64,000 nt of DNA from Dyadobacter psychrotolerans (lineage in GTDB: Bacteria; Bacteroidota; Bacteroidia; Cytophagales; Spirosomataceae), in the NCBI RefSeq assembly GCF_004349265.1, contig NZ_SMFL01000008.1:236267-300266 (forward strand), read 5' to 3'. Both the position numbers and the translations under genes were made by a program. This document shows positions 42,748-51,785 of this stretch, piece by piece. Position 1 is the first letter of the stretch, and every line of letters begins with the position of its first letter. The notes beneath the pieces were generated by a model. The model was not told where the DNA came from and searched no databases. It saw nothing but the letters and a program-made list of their open reading frames with translations.

Positions 42748-44127
42748 ATGAGAATGAACATAAAATTTTTAGCATCTGCCGCCCTGGCCTTATCGCTTAG
42801 CGCATGCTCCTTTTTTGAAACGGATGACGTTATCGATCCAAACAACGCCTCGGTAGAAAGTGTGATCACCAATGCTTCAAGGACGCAGATCAATCAGCTG
42901 GGAATCGGGATACAATCTGCATTTCGTAACGGAGTTTCCAATATCAGCCGGACTGCAGGTGTGATCGGAAGGGAAGTGTATGTGCTTTCATCCACCGAAC
43001 TTACCTGGACAACCGAGTTACTCGGAACCACAAACGGCGGATTCAGTGCGACTACGCTTTACAATGGTTATTATACCGATTACGCGCAAACAGCCCGCCG
43101 CGCCGAGATTTTCAGGATTGCTGCCAACAACTCCATTGCAGGAGCACTTACGGACGCGGAAAAGAAAGGGATCAGCGGATATGTAAACACGGTAAAAGCA
43201 TTTGCCATGCTGCACATGCTCAATATGCAGTACAAAAACGGGATCCGGATTTCGTACACCGACTTGTACAGCCCGGGTGATATGCTGAAACCAGGCCCGT
43301 TTGTTTCCTATGAAGCTGCATTGACGGAAATTAAACGTTTACTGGATGAAGGTGCGGCAGATCTTGCAGCAGGCGGAGCAAAATTTGGTTTCACCATGAC
43401 CAGCGGTTATGCAGGATATGATACCCCGGCAACATTTACTTTGTTCAATAGGGCCGTTGCCGCAAGAGTTGCCATGTATCAGCAAAACTGGGCGGGGGTG
43501 CTTACGGCACTAAGTGCTTCCTACATGGATTTGAACGGTCTGCTTACAAAAGGACCTGTTTACACTTACTCCACAACTGCCGGAGATGCAACCAACCCGT
43601 TGTTCCAGACACTGAATGCAACAGCCGGTCCTGCTGTTGCTCAAGCTAGCTTTATCACCGATGCCGAGGCGGGAGACAAAAGGCTTTCGAAGGTTACGAA
43701 ACGTACAACGCCGAGGGTTTTATCAGGAATAAACGGAGAATATGACGTATCTCTTTTTGCTTCAAACGTGGCATCTATCAGCATTATCCGTAATGAAGAA
43801 CTGATATTGATGTATGCAGAAGCAATGATCCAGACCGGCAAATTTGCAGAGGCGGTAATTGCTCTGGATAAAATCCGTGTTGACAATGGTCTGAAAACGC
43901 TGGCTGTTGCCAAACCAACAATCGTTGCCAATAAGGATCTGCTGATCAATGAATTGCTGAATCAAAGAAGATATTCATTGTTTTATGAAGGCGGACACCG
44001 CTGGTTCGACATGCGTCGTTACGGCCGTCTGGCAACATTGCCAAAAGACCAGCCGACTTTCATGGTTTACGAACAAATGATCCGGCCTTTTGCAGAAATT
44101 CAATGGGACGCTAAGAATCCGCAGTAG
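42748..44127 (+). CDS. SusD/RagB-family substrate-binding lipoprotein
   Basis: A 459-residue surface lipoprotein. I choose the ATG at 42748, which gives a lipoprotein signal with lipobox LSLSACSFF; an earlier frame opening overlaps the SusC stop and gives no signal. The TPR-like helices of the family are visible (NTVKAFAMLHMLNMQYKNGI, NEELILMYAEAMIQTGKFAEAV, INELLNQRRYSLFYEGGHRWFDMRRYG). The last block is the usual SusD C-terminal hallmark. It starts 22 bases after susC and should form the lid of the SusC channel. Confidence 0.94.
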   Translation: MRMNIKFLASAALALSLSACSFFETDDVIDPNNASVESVITNASRTQINQLGIGIQSAFRNGVSNISRTAGVIGREVYVLSSTELTWTTELLGTTNGGFSATTLYNGYYTDYAQTARRAEIFRIAANNSIAGALTDAEKKGISGYVNTVKAFAMLHMLNMQYKNGIRISYTDLYSPGDMLKPGPFVSYEAALTEIKRLLDEGAADLAAGGAKFGFTMTSGYAGYDTPATFTLFNRAVAARVAMYQQNWAGVLTALSASYMDLNGLLTKGPVYTYSTTAGDATNPLFQTLNATAGPAVAQASFITDAEAGDKRLSKVTKRTTPRVLSGINGEYDVSLFASNVASISIIRNEELILMYAEAMIQTGKFAEAVIALDKIRVDNGLKTLAVAKPTIVANKDLLINELLNQRRYSLFYEGGHRWFDMRRYGRLATLPKDQPTFMVYEQMIRPFAEIQWDAKNPQ

Positions 44128-44149
44128 GGTTTTGAGCAAGTTTTGTGGC

Positions 44150-44256
44150 GTAGGCACAATTCGTCGGTAGCAATACATCGGTCAATTCACGAAGCGATCC
44201 TATGGGAACGCCTTGTAAAATCCGAAACATGGTTTCTACCGGCGAAATCTGCCTAC
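44150..44256. repeat. Long imperfect palindrome, REP/MITE-like
   Basis: A 107-base imperfect inverted repeat in the gap between susD and the esterase gene. The outer arms (44150-44170 and 44236-44256) match at 18 of 21 positions, and the inner arms pair with small offsets. The centre, CACGAAGCGATCC...GGAACGCCTTGT, resembles the hairpin at 33015-33047. No open frame fits it. Confidence 0.7.
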
Positions 44257-44307
44257 GGCAAAGGAATTATAAGTGAGGTAGTATTTCAAAACAACAACTT
44301 TTACAAT

Positions 44308-45915
44308 ATGAATAAATTGTTTTTGGTCATTTTAACGGCGTTTATGGTGGTGGAGGTTTATGCCTCAGGAGCCACCGCCACAAGCGCCCCTGCCAAGCTA
44401 AGGTTCGAAATTTCATTCCCGGCCAGTTTGAGTGCCACGCCGCTTACGGGCAGGATGTTTCTTGTCATTTCAAGAAAAAACGAAACCGAACCGCGTCTTC
44501 AGGTCGGTCGTTACGGAACGCAGTTTTTTGGAGTGGATTTTGAAAAACTTGGACCGGGCAAAACGGTTGTTGTAGATGGTTCTACGCTGGGATATCCGAT
44601 TAACGCGATGGGTGATATCCCCAAAGAAGAATATTATGTGCAGGCAGTTTTAAGTAAATACACCGAATTCAAAAGATCCGATGGCCATACGGTCTGGATG
44701 CACATGGATCAGTGGGAAGGCCAAAACTGGGGTCGTTCTCCTGAAAACCTGATCAGTGAAGTAATGAAAATTACAGTTGACCCGGCCAAAGCAGAAACGG
44801 TAAAACTGAGCGTCAGCAAAGTAATTCCTCCGATCAAAGTGGCAGAGGATACCAAATGGGTAAAACGGATTAAGATTAAAAGTGAAAAACTAACCAAGTT
44901 CTGGGGACATCCGATTTACATTGGGGCAACCATACTTTTACCAAAAGGATATGATGAAAACCCTGGCAAAAAATATCCGACAGTTTACCAGCACGGACAT
45001 TTTTCAACCGGCGCACCTTTCCGTTTTGCAGAGGATGAAAAAAATGAGTTTTACAAAGCTTGGACTTCCGACACTTTGCCGCGTTTCATTGCCATCACTA
45101 TGCAGCATCCAACTCCTTATTTCGACGATTCGTATGCAGTGAACACCGCCAATAACGGACCTTACGGTGATGCGATCCATGAAGAACTGATTCCTTTGCT
45201 GGAAAAACAGTTCCGCTGCATTCCCGAGGGTTATGCAAGATTGCTGACCGGCGGCTCAACAGGTGGTTGGGAATCTTTTGCTCTTCAGGTATTGTATCCT
45301 GAGTTTTACGGCGGAACCTGGTCTTTTGCCCCGGATCCTCTGGACTTTCGCAATGTGGAGGGTATCAATATCTATGAAGATAAAAACGCATTTTACAGAC
45401 AGCATGAATGGTACAAAGCGCCTATTCCAAATACACGCGTAGCACCAACAGGCGAAATCCTGCTTACATCTGAGCAGCGTAACACCATGGAACTCGTGAA
45501 CGGAACAAAAGGCCGTTCCGGCGGGCAGCTGGATATCTGGAGTGCAGTTTTCGGTCCTGTTGGAGCGGATGGATATTTTAAACCATTGTTTGATAAAAAA
45601 ACAGGTGTGATGGACCCATCAGTTGCGCAATACTGGAAAGAGCATTACGACATGCGTTATTATCTGGAAAAAAACTGGAGTACAGTAGGGCCGAAGCTGG
45701 TGGGTAAACTTAACGTGATAGCAGGCCGTATGGATGATTTTTATCTGAATATCGGTGTTTATCATCTTGAAGATTTTCTTTCGACAACCACCAATCCTGC
45801 CTTCAAAGGTTCATTCACCTACGGCGACAGGGGCGGACACAGATGGAGACCCTATTCCGATGCGCAGTTGCTGATGATCATGGACAAACACATTCAGAAA
45901 ACTAAGGGAAAATGA
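44308..45915 (+). CDS. Secreted alpha/beta-hydrolase, putative esterase
   Basis: A 535-residue exported protein. The ATG at 44308 gives a signal peptide (MNKLFLVILTAFMVVEVYAS); an upstream in-frame start would run through the palindrome and is unlikely. An N-terminal beta domain (about 20-200) precedes an esterase-D-like fold: YPTVYQHGHFSTGAPF, the nucleophile elbow LLTGGSTGGWES with its Ser, and a His candidate in GGHRWRPYSD near the end. It likely cleaves an ester or peptide-like bond on a molecule taken up by the adjacent SusCD pair. It overlaps the following CocE gene by 4 bases (ATGA), so the two are translationally coupled. Substrate unknown. Confidence 0.8.
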   Translation: MNKLFLVILTAFMVVEVYASGATATSAPAKLRFEISFPASLSATPLTGRMFLVISRKNETEPRLQVGRYGTQFFGVDFEKLGPGKTVVVDGSTLGYPINAMGDIPKEEYYVQAVLSKYTEFKRSDGHTVWMHMDQWEGQNWGRSPENLISEVMKITVDPAKAETVKLSVSKVIPPIKVAEDTKWVKRIKIKSEKLTKFWGHPIYIGATILLPKGYDENPGKKYPTVYQHGHFSTGAPFRFAEDEKNEFYKAWTSDTLPRFIAITMQHPTPYFDDSYAVNTANNGPYGDAIHEELIPLLEKQFRCIPEGYARLLTGGSTGGWESFALQVLYPEFYGGTWSFAPDPLDFRNVEGINIYEDKNAFYRQHEWYKAPIPNTRVAPTGEILLTSEQRNTMELVNGTKGRSGGQLDIWSAVFGPVGADGYFKPLFDKKTGVMDPSVAQYWKEHYDMRYYLEKNWSTVGPKLVGKLNVIAGRMDDFYLNIGVYHLEDFLSTTTNPAFKGSFTYGDRGGHRWRPYSDAQLLMIMDKHIQKTKGK

Positions 45916-47804
45916 TTATGAAAAAACTGATGATGCTCGTTCTGGCGCTGGCGGCTTCGGTTGCCGGTGTGATGGCCCAGGCTCGTTTCGCCAACAAGGA
46001 GGATTCACTTTACATCCGCGAACACTACCGGAAAGTAGAGCAGATGGTGCCGATGCGCGACGGGGTAAAACTATTTACTTCAATTTATATCCCGAAGGAT
46101 ATTTCGGCAACAAAAAAGTATCCGTTTATGCTGAGCAGAAGTCCGTACAGCGTTGTGCCTTATGGTGACGAATATAAAACAACGCTGGGCCCGACCATGC
46201 TTTTTGCCAAAGACGGTTACATTTTCGTTTACCAAGACGTAAGAGGGAAGTTCATGTCGGAGGGTAATTTTACGGCCGTTAGACCCTATATTCCTGTTAA
46301 AAAATCCAAATCTGACGTGGATGAAAGCTCGGATACTTACGATACGATCGACTGGCTTATCAAAAACATTCCTGACAACAATGGACGTGTAGGAACTTAT
46401 GGAATTTCGGCTCCCGGATTTTATGCAACCATGACGATGATCGATGCGCACCCTGCACTGAAAGCGGCCTCACCCCAGGCGCCGGTGACCGACTGGTTTA
46501 TGGGAGACGACCGGCACCATAACGGAGCGTTCTTTTTCATGGGTACGTTTTCATTTTTATCTTCTTTCGGTGTGCCCCGGCCGGCTCCTACTACAAAGGG
46601 CGGCGGCCGGTTTACAGAGTACAACACACCGGATGCTTACAAGTTTTACCAGAATGTTGGTCCGGTTAAAAACATCAATGAGAAGTTTTTGAAGAACCAG
46701 AATGCGATCTGGAATGAGATGATGGACCACGAATCGTATGACGAATTCTGGCAATCGCGCACGCCGGTTCCGCATCTTAAAAACATCAAACCTGCTGTGA
46801 TGACGGTCGGTGGCTGGTTTGATCAGGAAGATCTTTACGGGCCTTTAAAAACATATGCGGGAATTGAAAAGAACAACCCAAAATCGCCAAATACGCTTAT
46901 TATGGGTCCCTGGATTCATGGCGGATGGGTACGGTCGACAGGAGAGTTTTTGGGAAATATTCGGTTTGAAGGCAAAAACAGCCAGTTTTACCAGGAGCAA
47001 ATCGAATTCCCTTTTTTTAGTCATTACCTGAAAGATACGCCTGATCCGAAACTGCCAAAAGCTTATATTTTTGATACAGGTATCAGTGTCTGGAATAAAT
47101 ATGATCAGTGGCCTCCCAAAGGTGCAGTGGAGAAAAAACTGTATTTGCTACCAAACGGGAAGTTGTCGTTTACGCCAAAAACGGCCGCAAAAGAAACGTT
47201 TGACGAATACACCAGCGATCCTGCAAGACCGGTTCCGTTTACCTCGGAGATTGCGATTTCAAGAGGTGCTGATTTTATGTACGAAGACCAGCGGTTCGCA
47301 GCGCGCCGCCCTGATGTGTTGGTTTACGAATCAGATGTCTTAACTGAAAACGTATCCATTTCAGGCGGTGTGATAGCTAATCTGATGGTTTCGACAACCG
47401 GAACCGATGCGGATTATGTAGTAAAATTGATTGATGTTTATCCGGATGATGCGCCAAATAACAGTCCGCGCCCGGGTACACAAATGGGTGGATTTCAATT
47501 GCTTGTCCGCGGTGAAGTAATGCGTGCCAAGTTCAGAAGGAGCTTTTCTAAACCGGAAGCGATGGTTCCGAATAAAAAAGAAAAAGTGTCTTTTGATATG
47601 CAGGATGCGGCGCATACATTTAAAAAAGGTCACAAAATGATGGTTCAGATACAAAGCTCCTGGTTCCCGCTGGTGGATGTAAACCCTCAGAAGTTTGTAA
47701 ATATTTATAAAGCAACAAAAGAAGATTTCCAGGTTGCGAAACACCGCATTTATACATCAGGGCCCAAGGGATCATACATCTCCGTTGAGTCGATAGAAAA
47801 GTAA
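45912..47804 (+). CDS. Secreted CocE/NonD-family hydrolase (X-Pro dipeptidyl-peptidase S15 type)
   Basis: A 630-residue exported hydrolase. Signal MKKLMMLVLALAASVAGVMA is followed by the S15 core: VPMRDGVKLFTSIYIPKD, YIFVYQDVRGKFMSEGNF, the nucleophile elbow GTYGISAPGFYA with its Ser, and WFDQEDLYGPLKTYAGIE, then HGGWVRSTG as the His region. A C-terminal jelly-roll domain (about 390-625) follows. Members include cocaine esterase, alpha-amino-acid ester hydrolases and glutaryl-7-ACA acylases. It completes the sigma-FecR-SusC-SusD-esterase unit and is followed by a strong terminator. The probable substrate is an ester or peptide-containing compound. Confidence 0.88.
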   Translation: MIMKKLMMLVLALAASVAGVMAQARFANKEDSLYIREHYRKVEQMVPMRDGVKLFTSIYIPKDISATKKYPFMLSRSPYSVVPYGDEYKTTLGPTMLFAKDGYIFVYQDVRGKFMSEGNFTAVRPYIPVKKSKSDVDESSDTYDTIDWLIKNIPDNNGRVGTYGISAPGFYATMTMIDAHPALKAASPQAPVTDWFMGDDRHHNGAFFFMGTFSFLSSFGVPRPAPTTKGGGRFTEYNTPDAYKFYQNVGPVKNINEKFLKNQNAIWNEMMDHESYDEFWQSRTPVPHLKNIKPAVMTVGGWFDQEDLYGPLKTYAGIEKNNPKSPNTLIMGPWIHGGWVRSTGEFLGNIRFEGKNSQFYQEQIEFPFFSHYLKDTPDPKLPKAYIFDTGISVWNKYDQWPPKGAVEKKLYLLPNGKLSFTPKTAAKETFDEYTSDPARPVPFTSEIAISRGADFMYEDQRFAARRPDVLVYESDVLTENVSISGGVIANLMVSTTGTDADYVVKLIDVYPDDAPNNSPRPGTQMGGFQLLVRGEVMRAKFRRSFSKPEAMVPNKKEKVSFDMQDAAHTFKKGHKMMVQIQSSWFPLVDVNPQKFVNIYKATKEDFQVAKHRIYTSGPKGSYISVESIEK

Positions 47805-47827
47805 GTTAGGTAATACGATTGGATGTT

Positions 47828-47860
47828 AAAAAAGGTCAGGTTTTGCCTGGCCTTTTTTTG
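47828..47860 (+). terminator. Terminator of the SusCD/hydrolase operon
   Basis: AAAAAAGGTCAGG pairs with CCTGGCCTTTTTT (one G-T pair) around TTTTG, with a T tract in the right arm. It lies 23 bases after the stop of the CocE-like gene. Confidence 0.9.
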
Positions 47861-47894
47861 TGTTTGGGAATACCGGTAATGCAATTCCCAAACA
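47861..47894. repeat. Inverted repeat directly after the terminator
   Basis: TGTTTGGGAAT (47861-47871) and ATTCCCAAACA (47884-47894) are perfect complements with a 12-base loop. It lies just before the promoter of the CruF-like gene and could be an operator. Confidence 0.6.
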
Positions 47895-47919
47895 ACCGCC
47901 ACAAAGCCAACAATTTGCT

Positions 47920-47927
47920 TATTTTTG
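47920..47927 (+). promoter_or_regulatory. Putative -7 element for the CruF-like gene
   Basis: TATTTTTG fits TAnnTTTG. It lies 28 bases before the ATG at 47955 and overlaps the alternative TTG start, which favours the ATG. Confidence 0.4.
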
Positions 47928-47954
47928 TTTTGTAAAACATCAACCCCTTCTTCA

Positions 47955-48926
47955 ATGTTGCCTTTTTCCAGCATCCCATACGGCCCGGCACCATCGTATG
48001 CGTATCCGATCGTTGAAATCGGGGCATATCTGTTGTTTGTCCTTTGTTTTATTCATGCGGTTAAAAGCGGTGTCGGGGATGTTGCCTATCTGGTTGGCGG
48101 GATGCTTTTTGGTTTGCTGCTGGAATATGTAAATGTGGTCAACAACCTGGGTTATATCTATGGCCGGTTTACGATCATGTTTGGAACGGCGCCGAAAGAT
48201 ATTCCGCTTTGTATTGGCATTGGCTGGGGAATGATCATGTACACTGCCCGCCTGTTTTCCGATTCACTGAAGATGACCTTGTGGACGAGCGTTGCAATGG
48301 ATACATTGCTCGCCATCAGTATCGATCTGAGCATGGATACCGTTGCCTACCGCCTGCACATGTGGCACTGGAACTGGGCAGGAACGGGACTCGATCCGCT
48401 AAAAGCAGACTGGTTTGGCATACCGTATGGTAATTTCTTTGGTTGGGTTTGTGTCGTCTTTTTCTATTCCTCGGCAAGCAGGCTGTTTCAGAAATGGTTC
48501 GCTTCCAGAAACCGGAATTCAGCCGTATTGCCGGCGCTGGCACCGGTGCTGGCCATAATTGTTTCACAAATCCTGTTGTATGTGATGCTGGTTTATGTCA
48601 ATGGTTTTCTGAAACAGCAATTTGGAATCACCAGTCGCCACCGTTTTATATTCGCTCTCTTCGTACTTTCACTGATGCTGATTAATGGTTTACGAAAAAG
48701 CAAAATCCAGTTTGCCCGATTGCCATATATCACCTGGCTCATTCCCGCTTTCTTCCATATTTACTTTTTGATCTTTTTGTTTACCCAAAACTTCTACAAA
48801 GAGCATGTAATGTTGGTTATTGTTCCGGTAATGCTGATCATAATCAGTATAGTACTGCACCTGCTGCCTTTGGTGCAATGGAGGAAAAGGGAAGTTGATT
48901 TGGTTGCTTCTGAGCAGGTTTTCTGA
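47955..48926 (+). CDS. CruF/DUF422-type carotenoid biosynthesis membrane protein
   Basis: A 323-residue inner-membrane protein with about nine helices. The family signature is visible: YGRFTIMFGTAPKDIPLCIG, WGMIMYTARLFSD, and DTVAYRLHMWHWNWAGTGL followed by WFGIPYGNFFGW. CruF-type proteins hydrate the psi end of acyclic carotenoids. I take ATG 47955 as the start because the promoter-like box overlaps the upstream TTG. No other carotenoid gene is in the window, so the assignment rests on motifs alone. The 3' end is followed by a lipoprotein gene after 49 bases. Confidence 0.7.
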   Translation: MLPFSSIPYGPAPSYAYPIVEIGAYLLFVLCFIHAVKSGVGDVAYLVGGMLFGLLLEYVNVVNNLGYIYGRFTIMFGTAPKDIPLCIGIGWGMIMYTARLFSDSLKMTLWTSVAMDTLLAISIDLSMDTVAYRLHMWHWNWAGTGLDPLKADWFGIPYGNFFGWVCVVFFYSSASRLFQKWFASRNRNSAVLPALAPVLAIIVSQILLYVMLVYVNGFLKQQFGITSRHRFIFALFVLSLMLINGLRKSKIQFARLPYITWLIPAFFHIYFLIFLFTQNFYKEHVMLVIVPVMLIIISIVLHLLPLVQWRKREVDLVASEQVF

Positions 48927-48975
48927 ATTTCAGTTTTCGTTTTTTTATATTAATTACCTCCTCACTCAACGATTC

Positions 48976-49572
48976 ATGAAACTAAGAAAGATATTGCTTT
49001 TCAGTCTTTTGCCTTTGCTGGCGGAGGTGATTTTAGCCTGCTGTAACTGTGAGGAGCCACCGCCATACGAATATAAATTTAATGAAATGTTGGTTTACAA
49101 TTTGGACAATAGCGGGAAGAACGCGATTGAGACATCTACAAACGAAACCAATAAGGCTTCATACGGCATAAGAATAAAATTCACAACCCTCATGGCGGCT
49201 GTTCCGGCTGTTAATAATTCGTTTTTTATATCTACTTCTCAGGCTAATAACTGTTGTCCACCGCCTTATTGGGCAAAAAATCGTATTGAAAGTCTTAAAA
49301 TAATATCCATTTATGATTTTAATGAAAATCACAAATCAGGATCGGATGTAACTGAATATTTTGCGGCGTTTTATCTAAATCGTTATTATGCAAATTCAAC
49401 TATTCTGGATAGTGAACTTTTTGGATATAATCTGGATGAACAGAAAAATGTCTCGGTTGATTTACTGCTCATGACCAAACCCGGCTCACCAAAGCAGCAA
49501 TTCAGGGTTGAAATCAAATTTGATAATGGCCGGGAATTGAAGGAAACTACATCTCCAATTAATCTGATCTGA
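48976..49572 (+). CDS. Hypothetical lipoprotein with Cys-rich start
   Basis: A 198-residue protein starting at ATG 48976, which yields a lipoprotein signal (MKLRKILLFSLLPLLAEVI) with a lipobox ending in LACCNCEEPPP. The mature part is beta-rich, and I do not recognise a family. A second CC (QANNCCPPPYW) follows in the middle. Its stop overlaps the start of the next gene (TGATG), so the two are coupled; a lipoprotein with a small barrel partner is likely an outer-membrane pair. Function unknown. Confidence 0.7.
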   Translation: MKLRKILLFSLLPLLAEVILACCNCEEPPPYEYKFNEMLVYNLDNSGKNAIETSTNETNKASYGIRIKFTTLMAAVPAVNNSFFISTSQANNCCPPPYWAKNRIESLKIISIYDFNENHKSGSDVTEYFAAFYLNRYYANSTILDSELFGYNLDEQKNVSVDLLLMTKPGSPKQQFRVEIKFDNGRELKETTSPINLI

Positions 49573-50333
49573 TGAGAAACGGTTTTCTTTTTTTACTTGC
49601 TGTTTTAACCAGCTCTATTTCTTTCGCCCAGAGAATGTCGATCGGTCAGATTGGCGGATACGAATTTTCTGTTGGAAAAAAAGGTGGTTCAGGAAAGGTC
49701 TATAACTTTAATCAGAACATGGTTTTTGGACAGCCGGTAGCATTTGGAGTTCAGCTTAACAACAAATTTGGTATTCAGGCAGATATTCAGATCGGGATTT
49801 GTTTGGTATATAGAAAAGTTGAAAACTTGGAATTGCCTTCACCGGCCATAAATGATCCTTTCGTTTTCAAATCTGACAATTATGTATCTAATGGCTACGA
49901 AACTGTTAAGCTCAGGCTTGGTATGTTCTATAATATTGAACAGAACAAATGGTCTTTTAAACCAAAATTATTAGCAGGAGTATTTATACTTGAAGCAGAT
50001 CGAATTCAACTTACATTAAAAGAAAAAAATACGAATAATTATTTTTCAGATGTTTACAGGCCGGGTTCAGAATCTTTAAACCTTTTTTTAGTTTCCGGCG
50101 GACTCAATGTTGGCAGGGCCTTGTCGTCCAGGTTTAGCCTTACTGCAGAGGCAATGTTTTCCCATGCAAGAAAAGACTTTCCCGTATCCAGGACATTAAC
50201 AAACTTATATACCAATCAGGAATCAGGACAAACATTTAGTGAGAAAATCAGACTAAATTCTATTGCTCTTGGGCTAGGTTTTTTAATTAAAATCGGAAGG
50301 ATAAAGGTAGAGGAAGATTTGTTGCGGGAATGA
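49572..50333 (+). CDS. Hypothetical outer-membrane beta-barrel protein
   Basis: A 253-residue exported protein with a signal peptide (MRNGFLFLLAVLTSSISFAQ). The rest has alternating strands typical of OmpW/PorT-type small barrels: GVQLNNKFGIQADIQIG, YETVKLRLGMFYNI, FKPKLLAGVFIL, SGGLNVGRALSSRFSLTAEA and IALGLGFLIKIGRI. Its start codon overlaps the stop of the lipoprotein gene by one base. It could serve in surface sensing or transport, but no motif points to a substrate. Confidence 0.7.
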   Translation: MRNGFLFLLAVLTSSISFAQRMSIGQIGGYEFSVGKKGGSGKVYNFNQNMVFGQPVAFGVQLNNKFGIQADIQIGICLVYRKVENLELPSPAINDPFVFKSDNYVSNGYETVKLRLGMFYNIEQNKWSFKPKLLAGVFILEADRIQLTLKEKNTNNYFSDVYRPGSESLNLFLVSGGLNVGRALSSRFSLTAEAMFSHARKDFPVSRTLTNLYTNQESGQTFSEKIRLNSIALGLGFLIKIGRIKVEEDLLRE

Positions 50334-50427
50334 AGTGCCTGGTTCGTTGCTGCAAAACCTAACGTTATTTTATTTTTTTTCTTCAACCCTGTAATGTTTC
50401 TCCAACTCAGTCGTCTTTGTCATTGAT

Positions 50428-50943
50428 ATGGATTTACAGGCTTTCAATCAACGCATACTTCCGGTACAGGGACGTCTTTTCAGAATGGCGATGCTTTTTC
50501 TGCGTAGCCGTGTGGAGGCTGAGGATGCGATGCAGGATGTGTTGCTAAGGCTCTGGACAAATCGGGAACAGCTGGAAAATTACAACAGCCTGGAAGCGCT
50601 GGCTGTAAAAATGATCCGTAATGTTTGTCTGGATAAACTAAAATCCCATAACAAACAAAAAATGACGCATGAAGAATTGCCCGATGTGCAAACCGGCGAT
50701 GCTTCGCCTTATCAGCAAACGGAACAAGCCGATAGCAATCAATTGATTCATCGGCTGATTGGCGAACTGCCCGATCAGCAGAAGCTGGTGCTTCATTTGC
50801 GGGATGTAGAAGAATACAGCTTTGAAGAAATTGAAGAGTTTACTGGTCTGAGTATTAACAATATCAGGGTGATTCTTTCCCGCGCAAGATTGAAGCTGCG
50901 GGAGAATTATGTAAAAGAGAACGACTATGAATCAGGATATTGA
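50428..50943 (+). CDS. Sigma-70 family RNA polymerase factor (ECF)
   Basis: A 171-residue ECF sigma factor. Region 2 shows FRMAMLFLRSRVEAEDAMQDVLLRLW, and region 4 shows LPDQQKLVLHLRDVEEYSFEEIEEFTGLSINNIRVILSRARLKLRE. It is distinct from the SusCD-linked factor at 37485. The following gene overlaps its 3' end by 17 bases and encodes the probable anti-sigma factor. Translational coupling at this overlap would hold the two products at a fixed ratio. Confidence 0.92.
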   Translation: MDLQAFNQRILPVQGRLFRMAMLFLRSRVEAEDAMQDVLLRLWTNREQLENYNSLEALAVKMIRNVCLDKLKSHNKQKMTHEELPDVQTGDASPYQQTEQADSNQLIHRLIGELPDQQKLVLHLRDVEEYSFEEIEEFTGLSINNIRVILSRARLKLRENYVKENDYESGY

Positions 50944-51706
50944 GAAGTTACTTGAGAAATATTATGACGGCGAAACGACTTTGGAAGAAGAAAAGGACCT
51001 TCGGAGGTTTTTTTTGGGAGGCAATGTGCCTGTCGAGCTGAAAAGTCATGCTACTCAATTTGGTTATTTTGAATCGGCAAAGGAACAGCAACCTTCTATG
51101 GGTTTTAACAGTAAACTGGCTGCAAAGCTTGATCCGCCTAAGTCGGGACCCGTTCGCAGATTTACTAGCTGGGTTACGCGTATAGCCGCAGGGTTAGCTT
51201 TGCTTTTGGTTGGATTTGGGGGAGGTTGGATATATTTCAGGATGCAGCCGGGCAGTCCGGAAGTTGCACATATTTTAGGCGACACTTCTTCTGAAATAAA
51301 AAAAGTGCTGGCTTTCGAACAAATGCCTGTTACATCTGCTAGTGACCGAATTCAGGCCGTGAACCAGAGTTTGGAATTTGGAGAAGGAGACCGGGAAATT
51401 ACGCAGCTTTTGATCAATACCTTAAATTTTGATCCCAACATTAACGTTCGTCTGGCTGCCTGTGAGGCTTTAATTTATTTCGAAAATGAACCGGAAGTAA
51501 GTGAAGCACTGATACAATCTTTGGGAATCCAAACAGATCCAAACCTCCAGATCACGCTGATTGAAGCTTTGGTAACTTTAAAGGAAAAACGTGCAGTTGA
51601 TCAGTTTCAGCAGATTGCAGCCAACCAGGATATACTGGATATCGTAAGGCTGAAAGCCAGGGAAGGGCTCGGGCGCCTCGTTACCGAAGAAAAGTCATCA
51701 ACCTGA
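50927..51706 (+). CDS. Probable anti-sigma factor with HEAT repeats
   Basis: A 259-residue membrane protein. The N-terminal part (MNQDIEKLLEKYYDGETTLEEEK) resembles anti-sigma N-termini. It is followed by a transmembrane helix (IAAGLALLLVGFGGGWIYF, about residues 86-104). The periplasmic region has HEAT-like repeats (NVRLAACEALIYFENEPEV, LQITLIEALVTLKEKRAVDQF, VRLKAREGLGRLV). No zinc-finger His-Cys motif is seen. The gene overlaps the sigma gene by 17 bases and is followed by two DUF4097 proteins. HEAT repeats may bind a periplasmic ligand; this is inference. Confidence 0.75.
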   Translation: MNQDIEKLLEKYYDGETTLEEEKDLRRFFLGGNVPVELKSHATQFGYFESAKEQQPSMGFNSKLAAKLDPPKSGPVRRFTSWVTRIAAGLALLLVGFGGGWIYFRMQPGSPEVAHILGDTSSEIKKVLAFEQMPVTSASDRIQAVNQSLEFGEGDREITQLLINTLNFDPNINVRLAACEALIYFENEPEVSEALIQSLGIQTDPNLQITLIEALVTLKEKRAVDQFQQIAANQDILDIVRLKAREGLGRLVTEEKSST

Positions 51707-51785
51707 TTTGAATAATTAAACAAAATTTAGCCTTCACAGGAAGGAATAACTACGTCTTTACCAATAAATATTTTATCTGTTAGCT

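Noticed and set aside
43018..43215. Antisense frame over susD
   Set aside because: Fully overlaps a strong SusD gene and has no start region or motif; a shadow frame.
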